Source: Natranaerofaba carboxydovora (GTDB lineage: Bacteria; Bacillota; Natranaerobiia; Natranaerobiales; Natranaerofabaceae). Taken from it: a stretch of DNA of 64,000 bases. The stretch covers positions 2,178,501 through 2,242,500 of the forward strand of contig NZ_CP054394.1 of assembly GCF_022539405.1 (NCBI RefSeq), written 5' to 3'. Positions 33,727-41,918 of this stretch are shown in pieces. Each line of letters starts with the position of its first letter. Positions within the stretch are counted from its first letter, which is position 1. The position numbers and the translations under genes are program-made. The notes under the pieces are model-generated. The model did no database searches and was not told the origin of the DNA. It was given only the letters and a program-made list of their open reading frames with translations.

Positions 33727-35460
33727 TTGAAAATTTATCGTGTAAACCTCAATACTGAGGAAGTAAAGACAGAAGAAGTCCCTGAGAGCTACGCCCCACT
33801 AGGTGGAAGAGCTTTGACCTCTCAGGTAATAAGTGACGAAGTAGACCCGGGAGCTCACCCACTTGGTGAAAACAACAAACTAGTATTTGCGCCTGGTCTA
33901 TTGTCAGGAACAAGGGCACCAAGCTCCGGACGTCTATCAGTAGGAAGCATCAGCCCTCTAACAGGAGGAATCAAAGAGAGTAACGCAGGCGGAACAGCTG
34001 CACAGTATTTTGGCAAATTAAATATAAAAGCACTCATAGTAGAAGGTGCTAAAGATGACGGCAAAAACGTCCTTGTAGTAAATAAAGACGGAGTAAAATT
34101 AGAAAAAGTTGACGGCCTAAAAGGCCTCGGTAACTACGAAGCAGGGGACAAGCTAAGAGAAAAATACGGCAAAAACGTCTCGGTTATGACCATTGGCCCT
34201 GCCGGAGAACACAAGATGACAGCAGCAAGTATCGCAGTCTCAGATATAGACAAAAACCCGGCAAGAGCAGCAGGCAGAGGTGGCCTTGGGGCTGTTATGG
34301 GCTCAAAAGGGCTAAAAGCTATAGTCATAGACGATACCGATGCACCTGGCGTAGTAATGCATGACGAAGATGCCTTCAAAAAAGCAAGTAAAAAGTTCTC
34401 CAAGATTATCCTTGACCACCCGGTATCAGGAGAAGCCCTAAGAAACTACGGTACCGCTGTACTAATCAACATCCTAAATGAAGCTGGTGGCCTACCCACT
34501 AAGAACTTCGAATCAGGAAGATATGACAAAGCAGATGACACAAGCGGTGAAACCATGGTAGATATAATCAAAAAACGTGGTGGCAAAGCAAGTCACTCCT
34601 GCCATCCTGGATGTATAATGGGATGCAGCCAGATCTACAACGATGAAGATGGTAACTACTTCACTGCAGGATTCGAATACGAAACAGTCTGGGCTTTTGG
34701 GGCTAACTGCTTGATTAACGATATGGACGCTATAGCATACTATGACAGATGCTGTGATGATATCGGCCTTGACACCATAGAAACAGGTGTAACCATGGGT
34801 GTTGCCATGGAAGCTGGAATAATAGAATTTGGCGACAAAGACGGGGTAAAAAGACTTTTTGACGAAGAGATCAGAAAAGCCACACCTCTTGGAAGACTCC
34901 TTGGTTCAGGTTCAAAAGTAACCGGCCAAACTTACGGGGTTACCCGTGTACCTGAAGTAAAAGGACAGGGTATACCCGCTTATGACCCAAGAGCTGTCAA
35001 AGGTGTGGGTGTAACTTACGCTACAAGTACCCAGGGCGCTGACCACACAGCAGGCTACTCTGTAACTGCTAATATCCTAAAAGTCGGTGGAGAAGTAGAC
35101 CCACTGAAAAAAGAAGGCCAAACAGAACTATCCAAAAACCTTCAGGTAGCTACAGCTGCAATTGATTCTACAGGGCTTTGCCTCTTTGTAGCTTTTGCAG
35201 TACTTGACAACGAAGAAGCTGTGCCTACTATAGTGGATATGCTTAATGCGCAGTACGGTATCAGCCTTACACCTGACGATGTAACAGAGCTTGGTAAACA
35301 AATCCTTAAGGTAGAGCGTAACTACAACAAAAAACTAGGCTTTACCAGGGAAGATGATAGAATGCCTGAATTCTTCCAGAAAGAAAAGCTGCCACCACAC
35401 GATGTTACTTTTGACTTTACAGATGAGGAGCTTGACTCTGTTTATCAGGATTTAGAATAA
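33727..35460 (+). CDS. aor: Tungsten-type aldehyde:ferredoxin oxidoreductase
   Basis: 577 residues from TTG at 33727 behind AGGAAGGTG. The AOR N-terminal domain has LGGRALTSQVISDE, SGTRAPSSGRLSVGSISPLTGG and AGGTAAQYFGK. The 4Fe-4S cluster ligands are Cys 292, 296 and 300 (CHPGCIMGC) and Cys 485 in the DSTGLC motif; DDIGLDTIETG is the pterin-binding site. The enzyme oxidises aldehydes to acids, reducing ferredoxin, with tungsten held by two pterins. Unlike its neighbours the gene uses many C-ending codons, suggesting high expression. It is followed by its own terminator, then MoaD-like and radical SAM genes. Confidence 0.95.
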   Translation: MKIYRVNLNTEEVKTEEVPESYAPLGGRALTSQVISDEVDPGAHPLGENNKLVFAPGLLSGTRAPSSGRLSVGSISPLTGGIKESNAGGTAAQYFGKLNIKALIVEGAKDDGKNVLVVNKDGVKLEKVDGLKGLGNYEAGDKLREKYGKNVSVMTIGPAGEHKMTAASIAVSDIDKNPARAAGRGGLGAVMGSKGLKAIVIDDTDAPGVVMHDEDAFKKASKKFSKIILDHPVSGEALRNYGTAVLINILNEAGGLPTKNFESGRYDKADDTSGETMVDIIKKRGGKASHSCHPGCIMGCSQIYNDEDGNYFTAGFEYETVWAFGANCLINDMDAIAYYDRCCDDIGLDTIETGVTMGVAMEAGIIEFGDKDGVKRLFDEEIRKATPLGRLLGSGSKVTGQTYGVTRVPEVKGQGIPAYDPRAVKGVGVTYATSTQGADHTAGYSVTANILKVGGEVDPLKKEGQTELSKNLQVATAAIDSTGLCLFVAFAVLDNEEAVPTIVDMLNAQYGISLTPDDVTELGKQILKVERNYNKKLGFTREDDRMPEFFQKEKLPPHDVTFDFTDEELDSVYQDLE

Positions 35461-35555
35461 AAGAGTTCAAAGTAAATTAGGATAGATTAATTGATTAGGT
35501 TAAAAGTTTAGCCAGTAATATTCAGTAAGTTAGTTTTAACTATTTGCTTCAAAAA

Positions 35556-35592
35556 AGGGCCGGGTAAATAATTATACTTTTCCCGGCTCTAT
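35556..35592 (+). terminator. Terminator after the AOR gene
   Basis: AGGGCCGGG pairs with CCCGGCTCT (one G-T pair) across an AT-rich loop. It separates the AOR gene from the MoaD-like and maturase genes. Confidence 0.75.
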
Positions 35593-35612
35593 TTATTCAA
35601 CTTTATTAACAT

Positions 35613-35641
35613 TTGATCATTTGGTTATTAATTGTTAATAA
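35613..35641 (+). promoter_or_regulatory. Promoter of the MoaD-like/maturase operon
   Basis: TTGATC and TAATAA are separated by 17 bp, about 38 bp before the MoaD-like gene start. Confidence 0.45.
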
Positions 35642-35678
35642 TAAGTAGTTTATAGTAGTTATAGGGGGTAAATAAAAT

Positions 35679-35918
35679 ATGACTGTTGAAATAAGATGTC
35701 ATGCAACCCTTAGGGATTATCTCCCGGAATCGGCCAAAAAAGGGATCTATCAATACGAGCTTAAAGGCGAAAAAAATGTCCGTGAGGTTGCAAACTCTTT
35801 AGAACTTCCTGTAGAAGAGCTTCATTTGATTATAGTGAATGGTGTACAGAAAAACTTAGACGCACCCATACAAGACGGGGACAGAATAGGACTTTTCCCT
35901 CCTGTGGGAGGAGGTTAA
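35679..35918 (+). CDS. MoaD/ThiS-like sulfur carrier protein
   Basis: 79 residues behind a GGGGG ribosome site. The beta-grasp pattern is clear: VEIRCHATLRDYLPE, VREVANSLELPVEELHLIIVNGV, GDRIGLFPPVGGG. The C-terminal Gly-Gly(-Gly) tail is where MoaD and ThiS carry a thiocarboxylate. MoaD with MoaE makes the dithiolene of molybdopterin; next to a tungsten AOR it is likely to serve cofactor synthesis for it. The gene ends 5 bp before the radical SAM gene. Confidence 0.88.
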   Translation: MTVEIRCHATLRDYLPESAKKGIYQYELKGEKNVREVANSLELPVEELHLIIVNGVQKNLDAPIQDGDRIGLFPPVGGG

Positions 35919-35923
35919 TTTTT

Positions 35924-37021
35924 ATGGACAAAGATCATGTAAAAATAAATGTTTCAGATGGAGTAAAAGTCATCCCAAAAAAAACAGACCTAAAAAAGCT
36001 TTACATCGAGTTAACCACAAGGTGTAACTTTAATTGTACAACATGCATCAGAAACTCATGGGATGAAGAAATAGATCATATGTCAGAAAAAACTTTAAAA
36101 ACTATATTAGATCAAATTGATGAACTCCCAGAACTAAACACAGTACACTTAGGCGGATTTGGTGAACCTTCAACTCATCCTTCGTTTTTTGAGGTTTTAG
36201 AAACAATCAAAAAACACGAATTGAAAGCTGAATTTATTACAAATGGACATTTTCTTACTGCAGAAAACTCTAAAAAAATAATTGATCTTGGTGTAGATAG
36301 GATAATTATATCTGTAGACGCTCCAGAAAAAGAAACCTTTGAAGAAATAAGGCTTGATTCTGACTTTAACCAGTTGATAAAAAATATCAATTATATCAAT
36401 GAATTAAAAAAAGAAGCTAGAGCAAAAAAACCCGAGTTATGGATAGAGTTTGTCGCAATGAAAAAAAACTATGAGATGCTTCCCACCCTTGTTAAAATGG
36501 CAGGCAAATACATGATAGACTCAATAATTGTCACCAATCTTCTGCCTTACACTGAAGATATGATAAATGAAGTTTTGTATGATACAGGAGAAGATGAGCT
36601 TGATATTGGAAGTGGTGGAGGTCTTATATACTTTAAATCCAAGCTACCTGAAATGAAGTTACGAACTACGAGATACTGTAATTTCGTTGAATCAAATTCT
36701 GCTGTTATAAATAGACATGGAAAAGTTAGTCCTTGTTACGGTTTTTTGCATGATCACACAGAATATATTTATGGGCGAAAAAAGATTAATAACAAGCATT
36801 ATTTCGGTGATGTTAATAAAGAAAAACTAAAAGACATCTGGCAAAATGATAGTTACGTAAAGTTTCGTTCATTAGTAAAAGACCAGCAGTTTCCATCTTG
36901 TACAGATTGTAAGTATCTAGAAGGATGCTCAATGACAGATGATAATTTCCTTGACTGCTGGGGTAACTCCCCAACATGTGCTGATTGCTTATGGTACCGA
37001 GGAATCATTATATGTCCCTAA
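35924..37021 (+). CDS. Radical SAM/SPASM protein, tungsten cofactor oxidoreductase maturase type
   Basis: 365 residues. The radical SAM motif ELTTRCNFNCTTCIRN has Cys 34, 38 and 41; GGFGEPSTHP and ITNGHFL follow. The C-terminal SPASM region has many Cys: RYCNF, SPCYGF, SCTDCKYLEGCSM, DCW and TCADCLWYRGIIICP, enough for two auxiliary clusters. From memory, a family of such proteins is encoded beside tungsten AORs (the Pyrococcus cmo gene and an NCBI family called W cofactor maturase). A role on a peptide or on the AOR cofactor is inferred from this context. It follows the MoaD-like gene directly. Confidence 0.88.
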   Translation: MDKDHVKINVSDGVKVIPKKTDLKKLYIELTTRCNFNCTTCIRNSWDEEIDHMSEKTLKTILDQIDELPELNTVHLGGFGEPSTHPSFFEVLETIKKHELKAEFITNGHFLTAENSKKIIDLGVDRIIISVDAPEKETFEEIRLDSDFNQLIKNINYINELKKEARAKKPELWIEFVAMKKNYEMLPTLVKMAGKYMIDSIIVTNLLPYTEDMINEVLYDTGEDELDIGSGGGLIYFKSKLPEMKLRTTRYCNFVESNSAVINRHGKVSPCYGFLHDHTEYIYGRKKINNKHYFGDVNKEKLKDIWQNDSYVKFRSLVKDQQFPSCTDCKYLEGCSMTDDNFLDCWGNSPTCADCLWYRGIIICP

Positions 37022-37047
37022 TTAATTTCGTGTTATGAAGATTAAAC

Positions 37048-37085
37048 GCTCCGGCGGAGAATAAACTAAAATTCTTCCCCGGAGC
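37048..37085. terminator. Bidirectional terminator shared by the maturase and UDG genes
   Basis: GCTCCGG and GGAGAAT pair with ATTCTTCC and CCGGAGC. The right arm is the last coding bases of the UDG gene, so its stop codon lies inside the hairpin. Confidence 0.6.
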
Positions 37086-37653
37086 TTAATTTATCATATA
37101 ATCTTTTTATCTCCTGTAAGTCTTCCCATGACTCCTTCTTCTTAGGTGGATTTCTAAGCAAAAATGCCGGATGGTATGTTGGCATTATAGGAATATCTTT
37201 TTTCTCATGCCATATTCCTCTAACCTTAGTTATTTTGGCCTTTGGGTCAAGCAAACCTTTTAATGCAGCAGAACCTAATAAAACCAATATTTTGGGCTTA
37301 ATTAATCTAAATTGCTGTCTAAGTATTGGAAGACACGTCTCCATTTCTTTCAAAGTAGGGGTTCTGTTATTAGGTGGTCTGCACTTTACGGCATTTGTAA
37401 TATATACATCTTCCCTTTTAAAATCTATAGAAGAAATCATATCAGTAAGAAGCTGCCCTGCTCGTCCTACAAATGGCCTTTGAAGCTCGTCCTCTCTAGC
37501 ACCAGGACCTTCTCCTACAAACATTACATCTGCTTTCGGATCACCCTCACCAAAAACGACTCCTTTGCATCCTTCTCTAAGATGACAAACATTACATTTC
37601 AAAGCTTCTTCTTTTAGCTCTTCTAATGATTCATAGCTATTGTTAAAATTCAT
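37066..37653 (-). CDS. Uracil-DNA glycosylase, family 4 (Fe-S type)
   Basis: 195 residues from ATG at 37653 with AAAGGAG upstream. The family-4 motifs are MFVGEGPGAREDELQRPFVGRAGQLL, TNAVKCRPPNNRTP and the C-terminal MPTYHPAFLLRNP. The Fe-S ligands are CNVC near the N-terminus, then KCRPP and ETCLPIL. The enzyme excises uracil from DNA, important in organisms exposed to heat or high salt. The gene ends inside a terminator hairpin and is divergent to nothing else close. Confidence 0.93.
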   Translation of the reverse strand: MNFNNSYESLEELKEEALKCNVCHLREGCKGVVFGEGDPKADVMFVGEGPGAREDELQRPFVGRAGQLLTDMISSIDFKREDVYITNAVKCRPPNNRTPTLKEMETCLPILRQQFRLIKPKILVLLGSAALKGLLDPKAKITKVRGIWHEKKDIPIMPTYHPAFLLRNPPKKKESWEDLQEIKRLYDKLSSGEEF

Positions 37654-37758
37654 AAGATTAAGGCTCCTTTCCCTCAAAAATCATAATTTTTATTTCTCTG
37701 TTATCTTTTTTTATCCTGCATAAAATACTTCAATTCTTTATTATTAAATCTTCTTTTA

Positions 37759-38946
37759 TCAATCTTTTTCAAAAGTCCCTTTTACAAGTAAGCTCCCATT
37801 ATTAAACATAAGCCTACCACCAGAAATCACAGTTTCTATTCTTAAATCATCTTTGTTTACTATTAATATGTCTGCATCCATGTTTTTTCTTAAAATACCT
37901 TTTCCAAATAACCCTAATATCCTGGCCGGATTTTTTGTCACCACATTTAAGACATCTTGTATGTCAAGACCTTCTTCAAAAACTGCTTCCCTTACAGATT
38001 TATAAAGTGAGGTCAGTTTACCACTATAGAGGCCACACAGCACCCCATTTTCATCATAATCAGGTAGACTTCCCTGCCCATCTGATGTAAAAGTTATATT
38101 ATCCAACAATACTTTTTCTTCTAATAATAGTTTTAAACCTTTACTTGCTTTAATTTCACCTTCTTTTAAAAACTGTTCAGTAGTTGTAGTTGTCATGTCT
38201 ATAAAACCACCTCTACGCGCATAGTCAGCAGCTTTTTCAAATAATTCTCCCGTTCTATTTACATGAGTGGGCAAAAACTGTTCTAAAGGTAACTCAGATT
38301 CTTTAGTTAAGTTTTCAATATGTAATAAATGATCTTTACCACTACCAAGATGAAAATGCACAACTGCCTTTTTACCCGATAATATCCCACCAAGTCGTGT
38401 GGCTGAAGCTATTTTTATAAGTTCTTCTGAACTTGGATGGGATGATCTGTGGTCTGAGAGGGCAATCTCACCTACTCCAATTACTTTATCTATAAAAATT
38501 AAATCTTCCTCAATTTTTCCTGTTATCGTAGATAAAGGAAGTTGATAGGAGCCAGTATAAATAAAACTAGAAATTCCTTCTTCTTCTAGGGCTTTTGCTT
38601 TTGCATACAAGCCCTTCATATCCCTTGTGATTCCATCGGTTCCTAGACAACCTACAACAGTAGTTATACCTGCTGTGATCAAATCTGATAACTGTACCTC
38701 GGGGGTCCTTGTTTTGAATCCGCCTTCTCCACCTCCACCTGTAATATGTACATGAGCGTCGATTAACCCCGGGACAACTAGCTTATTTTTTGCCTGTATT
38801 ACTTCCTTTCCAATAATGCTTTTTAGATTAGTATCCAAGTCAATTCTATCTTCAATTGCACCAATTTTTTCGCCAAGTATCAAAATATCCTTTTGGCCCA
38901 AGTACCCAGGAGCATAAACTTCGCCACCTTTGATAACTTTAATCAT
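37759..38946 (-). CDS. iadA: Isoaspartyl dipeptidase (beta-aspartyl peptidase)
   Basis: 395 residues of the amidohydrolase fold. Metal motifs: VPGLIDAHVHITGGGGEGG, a bridging residue in VIGVGEIALSDHRSS, HFHLGSGKD, LPTHVNR, and FTSDGQGSLP with the catalytic Asp. These match IadA, which removes isoaspartyl residues from dipeptides produced by damaged-protein breakdown. Ends of the chain have the usual composite beta-sandwich. A repeat element lies upstream; no partner gene is apparent. Confidence 0.92.
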   Translation of the reverse strand: MIKVIKGGEVYAPGYLGQKDILILGEKIGAIEDRIDLDTNLKSIIGKEVIQAKNKLVVPGLIDAHVHITGGGGEGGFKTRTPEVQLSDLITAGITTVVGCLGTDGITRDMKGLYAKAKALEEEGISSFIYTGSYQLPLSTITGKIEEDLIFIDKVIGVGEIALSDHRSSHPSSEELIKIASATRLGGILSGKKAVVHFHLGSGKDHLLHIENLTKESELPLEQFLPTHVNRTGELFEKAADYARRGGFIDMTTTTTEQFLKEGEIKASKGLKLLLEEKVLLDNITFTSDGQGSLPDYDENGVLCGLYSGKLTSLYKSVREAVFEEGLDIQDVLNVVTKNPARILGLFGKGILRKNMDADILIVNKDDLRIETVISGGRLMFNNGSLLVKGTFEKD

Positions 38947-38994
38947 TAAATTGCATCTCCTCCGTTTAGTTTTATAATTTTTAATTAAAACTTT

Positions 38995-39087
38995 GATTCT
39001 GGTGCAAAAAGTCTATTCACATAAATATAGTGTTTTTAATTCAATTAAAAACAAAACTCTGTTCATATGACTTTTTACACCAGAATC
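38995..39087. repeat. Palindromic element, 93-bp short form
   Basis: Ends GATTCTGGTGCAAAAAGTC and GACTTTTTACACCAGAATC. It keeps both outer arms, TTTTTAATT and AATTAAAAA, joined almost directly, and lacks everything inside. Plus orientation like 49506-49728. It lies in a 300-bp gap that otherwise shows only the iadA ribosome site and the DUF362 terminator. Confidence 0.9.
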
Positions 39088-39200
39088 AATCTTGCAAATC
39101 AAAATCTCACTTATAGTATGCAGGCTAAATTATACTCCTATTATAATAAGCATAATTAGGCTAATACTATAGTATTTCAAGTATAATTTAGTTATATAAA

Positions 39201-39236
39201 AAAATAGAGGAAGAATCATTTAATGATCCTCCCTCC
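39201..39236 (-). terminator. Terminator after the DUF362 gene
   Basis: GAGGAAGAATCATT pairs with AATGATCCTCCCTC (few mismatches); on the minus strand TATTTTTTT follows. Confidence 0.7.
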
Positions 39237-39246
39237 GTTTCTTTTT

Positions 39247-40344
39247 CTATTCATTTTCAAGATGTTTTAATATCTCTCTTGCATCAGGTGGGCAGCCTTT
39301 TACTGATTTTTTAAAGTCTTTGGTACACAGCCCAATACCAAGGCCATCCAGGCTTTTTTCTTTATAGCCAGTGCCTATACATATTTTTTTATCTTTTATG
39401 GTATATAGTTGGTTTTTATCGTCTAGTCTTGCCAAGGCATGAATTAAGCTGCCATAGCACGGCGAACAGGCACCATCCTCTTGTACATAGTCTGCATACT
39501 TTTCAGCCAGGTTACTATTTTCAACACTTATCTTTGGCTTTTTATCCCTGTCTAGCTCTACAAGCTGTTCATCACTAGCAAAAAACTCACCAACTCCAAG
39601 CCCTTCTGCTATCTTAAGATGCCCTACGTCTTCGATTTCATAACCCAATAATTTGGCCGCATACGAATCAAGTAATACCGGATCTTCGCATAACATAATC
39701 CTGCCCATCTCAACAGGATTACCCCCACCTTCATAAGTAAGGTCGCCGATAATACCATCAACTATTACTAGATCAGACTCAATAATAGTATTTAACCTTG
39801 CTATTGGCTCATCTAACCCAAGAGAGTGAAACCTTCTTTTCTCATCATTAGGAACACAACCTTTAAGGTTTTTCAAAGCACAGGTTAGATTAGTTTGGCA
39901 GTGTGCTTTTAAAACGGGCAAATTAATAAAATAATCTACATTCATAGGCCTTTTAAATACATTTATTTCATAAGACCCGCTTTTTACAGTCTCGTATTCA
40001 TGCTCCTGCAGATTTAATAATGGAATTCCATACTCTCTTGATAGCTGTGTATAACCACAAACATCAAAAGCCTTTTCGGTACTGGTCTCTACCCATGAGC
40101 TTTCCATAATAACAATATTATTAAACCCTTTATCTTTGAGGAATTCTAATACACCGGCAACCATCTCAGGCGAAGTAGTAGCCCCAGAATCAGAGTATTT
40201 AGGCTTTACCAAATTAGGCTTCAACGCTATCCGGGCGTCTTTAGTCAGATCCTCCATTTTGGGTGGATATTGATCAAGTATTTTTTTAACCATTTCCTTT
40301 GGAGAATTCCCATAAATCGTGTATATTTTGCCTTTTTCCATCAT
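39247..40344 (-). CDS. DUF362 domain protein with C-terminal Cys cluster
   Basis: 365 residues from ATG at 40344 behind AGGAGG. DUF362 motifs: ALKPNLVKP, TSPEMVAGVLEFLKDKG, LPVLKAHCQTNLTCALKNLKGCVPNDEKRRFHS, LVIVDGIIGDLTYEGGGNPVEMGRIMLCEDPVLLDSYAAKLLGY. The C-terminal part adds GACSPCYGSL, CIGTGYK, GIGLCTKDF and KGCPPDA, at least five Cys that could bind an Fe-S cluster or a metal. Biochemical role unknown; DUF362 proteins are often linked to iron-sulfur or redox functions. Confidence 0.8.
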   Translation of the reverse strand: MMEKGKIYTIYGNSPKEMVKKILDQYPPKMEDLTKDARIALKPNLVKPKYSDSGATTSPEMVAGVLEFLKDKGFNNIVIMESSWVETSTEKAFDVCGYTQLSREYGIPLLNLQEHEYETVKSGSYEINVFKRPMNVDYFINLPVLKAHCQTNLTCALKNLKGCVPNDEKRRFHSLGLDEPIARLNTIIESDLVIVDGIIGDLTYEGGGNPVEMGRIMLCEDPVLLDSYAAKLLGYEIEDVGHLKIAEGLGVGEFFASDEQLVELDRDKKPKISVENSNLAEKYADYVQEDGACSPCYGSLIHALARLDDKNQLYTIKDKKICIGTGYKEKSLDGLGIGLCTKDFKKSVKGCPPDAREILKHLENE

Positions 40345-40547
40345 ATCAGACCCCTCCTGATTGGGCATTAATTGTAAACAATTATAAGCCACACTATATT
40401 TATTCTAAAAAAGCCTTAATTATCCTTTTAAATTATCTAAATCAATTTAATCTTATATGTTATAATTTATCATTAATAGCAAAATATTAAATAATTGATT
40501 TTGACGAGTAAAAATCGATAACGATAACAGGTAAGAGGTGAATATCT

Positions 40548-41183
40548 GTGAATAATAAAATCATAAGGCTAGAAACAATTAAAAAAATATTCAATGACAA
40601 AGCCCCCAAATTACTTGGGACACACAGCAAATTTTCAGTTTTAGTTCCAATAGTAAAGGTAAATAACCATCTTCATTTATTATTTCAAATTAGAGCCCAA
40701 AAATTAAAAAACCGCCCTGGGGAAATTTCTTTTCCTGGCGGTGCTTTAGAACAAAATGAAACTTTTGAAGACGCATGTATTAGAGAAACCAGAGAAGAGC
40801 TAAATGTCAAAAAAGAAAATATAAATCTTTTTGGTGAGCTTGACTACATACTAACCCCATACGATGCCTTTGTTAAACCTTTCATTGGAGCTTTAGAAAA
40901 TATAAATCCAGACAACCTTGATTTTAATAAAGATGAAGTAGACGAGTTATTTACAATCCCCCTAGAATTTTTCGAAAAAAATTCTCCCGAACTTCATTAT
41001 GTTTATCTAGAGCCAAAAACAGGCGACGATTTTCCTTTTCATAAGGTTCCCGGGGGAAAGAAATACCCTTTTAAAAAGGGAAAATATCCGGTCTATTTTT
41101 ATAATCATGATGATTATAATATCTGGGGAATTACAGCGAGGATAGTTAATAATTTTATTGAAACTTACAAGAAATTTCTTTAG
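40548..41183 (+). CDS. Nudix hydrolase, CoA pyrophosphatase type
   Basis: 211 residues starting at GTG behind GAGGTG. The Nudix box GGALEQNETFEDACIRETREELN and the preceding LLFQIRAQKLKNRPGEISFPGG match the NudL/CoA diphosphatase branch. The last Gly of the usual box is Asn. Such enzymes split CoA into 3',5'-ADP and phosphopantetheine. It is convergent with the toxin gene, 12 bp apart. Confidence 0.87.
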   Translation: MNNKIIRLETIKKIFNDKAPKLLGTHSKFSVLVPIVKVNNHLHLLFQIRAQKLKNRPGEISFPGGALEQNETFEDACIRETREELNVKKENINLFGELDYILTPYDAFVKPFIGALENINPDNLDFNKDEVDELFTIPLEFFEKNSPELHYVYLEPKTGDDFPFHKVPGGKKYPFKKGKYPVYFYNHDDYNIWGITARIVNNFIETYKKFL

Positions 41184-41194
41184 TAACAAGGGTA

Positions 41195-41515
41195 TCAAAT
41201 AATATCTTCATATTTTTGCTTGCTATATAATACTCGCATAATAATAACTTCGTTTTTTTCTTCATTTATAATATAGAAACCAACGTAATTTTCAATAATA
41301 AGTTTGCGATAACCTTTGTTTTTGAGGATTTCGTCTTCTACAAGATTGCAGAAAAACGGGAATTCCCTTAATCGTAAAAAAGCTTCTTCTATTTTATCTA
41401 TCAGGTTTTCTGCAGCAGGTCTATTATAAAGGTCATTTACAATGTATTTGTAAATGTTGTCTAGGTCAGCATAAGCCGCAGGAGTCACTTTTAAATTGAA
41501 TTTATTTTTTGACAT
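41195..41515 (-). CDS. ParE/RelE family toxin
   Basis: 106 residues from ATG at 41515. The fold signature is KVTPAAYADLDNIYKYIVNDLYNRPAAENLIDKIEEAFLRLREFP, with GYRKLIIENYVGFYIINEEKNEVIIMRVLYSKQ near the end. ParE toxins poison DNA gyrase and RelE types cleave mRNA; the sequence fits the ParE branch best, by inference. The start lies inside the end of the antitoxin gene (14-bp overlap), giving translational coupling. Confidence 0.86.
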   Translation of the reverse strand: MSKNKFNLKVTPAAYADLDNIYKYIVNDLYNRPAAENLIDKIEEAFLRLREFPFFCNLVEDEILKNKGYRKLIIENYVGFYIINEEKNEVIIMRVLYSKQKYEDII

Positions 41516-41768
41516 GTTTGTTCCTAAGTCCTCTAAATACATCATCAGCTTCTAGTAGTTCTTCCCCGTTTTTTGCCTGTTCCTCTGCTTTAGCTAATTT
41601 TTCATACAAACCTAACTTAGCCATTTTCTTTTCATAAGCTTCAATGCTCATAACAACTAAATCCCCATACCCATTTTTTGTAATGTAAATAGGCTCATCC
41701 GTTGCGTGACAAAGTTCAGAGATTTCTGTTGTATTTCTTAAATCTTTCATAGGTCTAATTTCAGGCAT
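41502..41768 (-). CDS. Phd/YefM family antitoxin
   Basis: 88 residues. The N-terminal DNA-binding part, EIRPMKDLRNTTEISELCHATDEPIYITKNGYGDLVVMSIEAYEKK, is typical of Phd/YefM. The acidic C-terminal half (AEEQAKNGEELLEADDVFRGL) would wrap the toxin. It is the promoter-proximal gene of the toxin-antitoxin pair; its product probably represses the promoter at 41801-41829 through the repeats there. Confidence 0.88.
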   Translation of the reverse strand: MPEIRPMKDLRNTTEISELCHATDEPIYITKNGYGDLVVMSIEAYEKKMAKLGLYEKLAKAEEQAKNGEELLEADDVFRGLRNKHVKK

Positions 41769-41796
41769 AACATCAGCTCCTTTGTCTTTATTATGA

Positions 41797-41829
41797 CATA
41801 ATTATAGCATAATTATATATGAAATCCAA
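41797..41829 (-). promoter_or_regulatory. Promoter and direct-repeat operator of the toxin-antitoxin pair
   Basis: On the minus strand TTGGAT and TATAAT are 17 bp apart. CATAATTATA occurs twice, at 41797-41806 and 41808-41817, one turn apart and overlapping the -10 box, as expected for autoregulation by the antitoxin complex. Confidence 0.6.
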
Positions 41830-41879
41830 ATGTATTAATCACCTATTCTTTTAGGAGCTTTCTTAGTAGACTTAAACGA

Positions 41880-41918
41880 AAAAGGGGCTGTCCCAAACCT
41901 CCAACAAAACAGCCCTTC
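41880..41918 (-). terminator. Terminator after the downstream RNA methyltransferase gene
   Basis: AAGGGGCTGT pairs with ACAGCCCTT, followed on the minus strand by five T. Confidence 0.65.
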
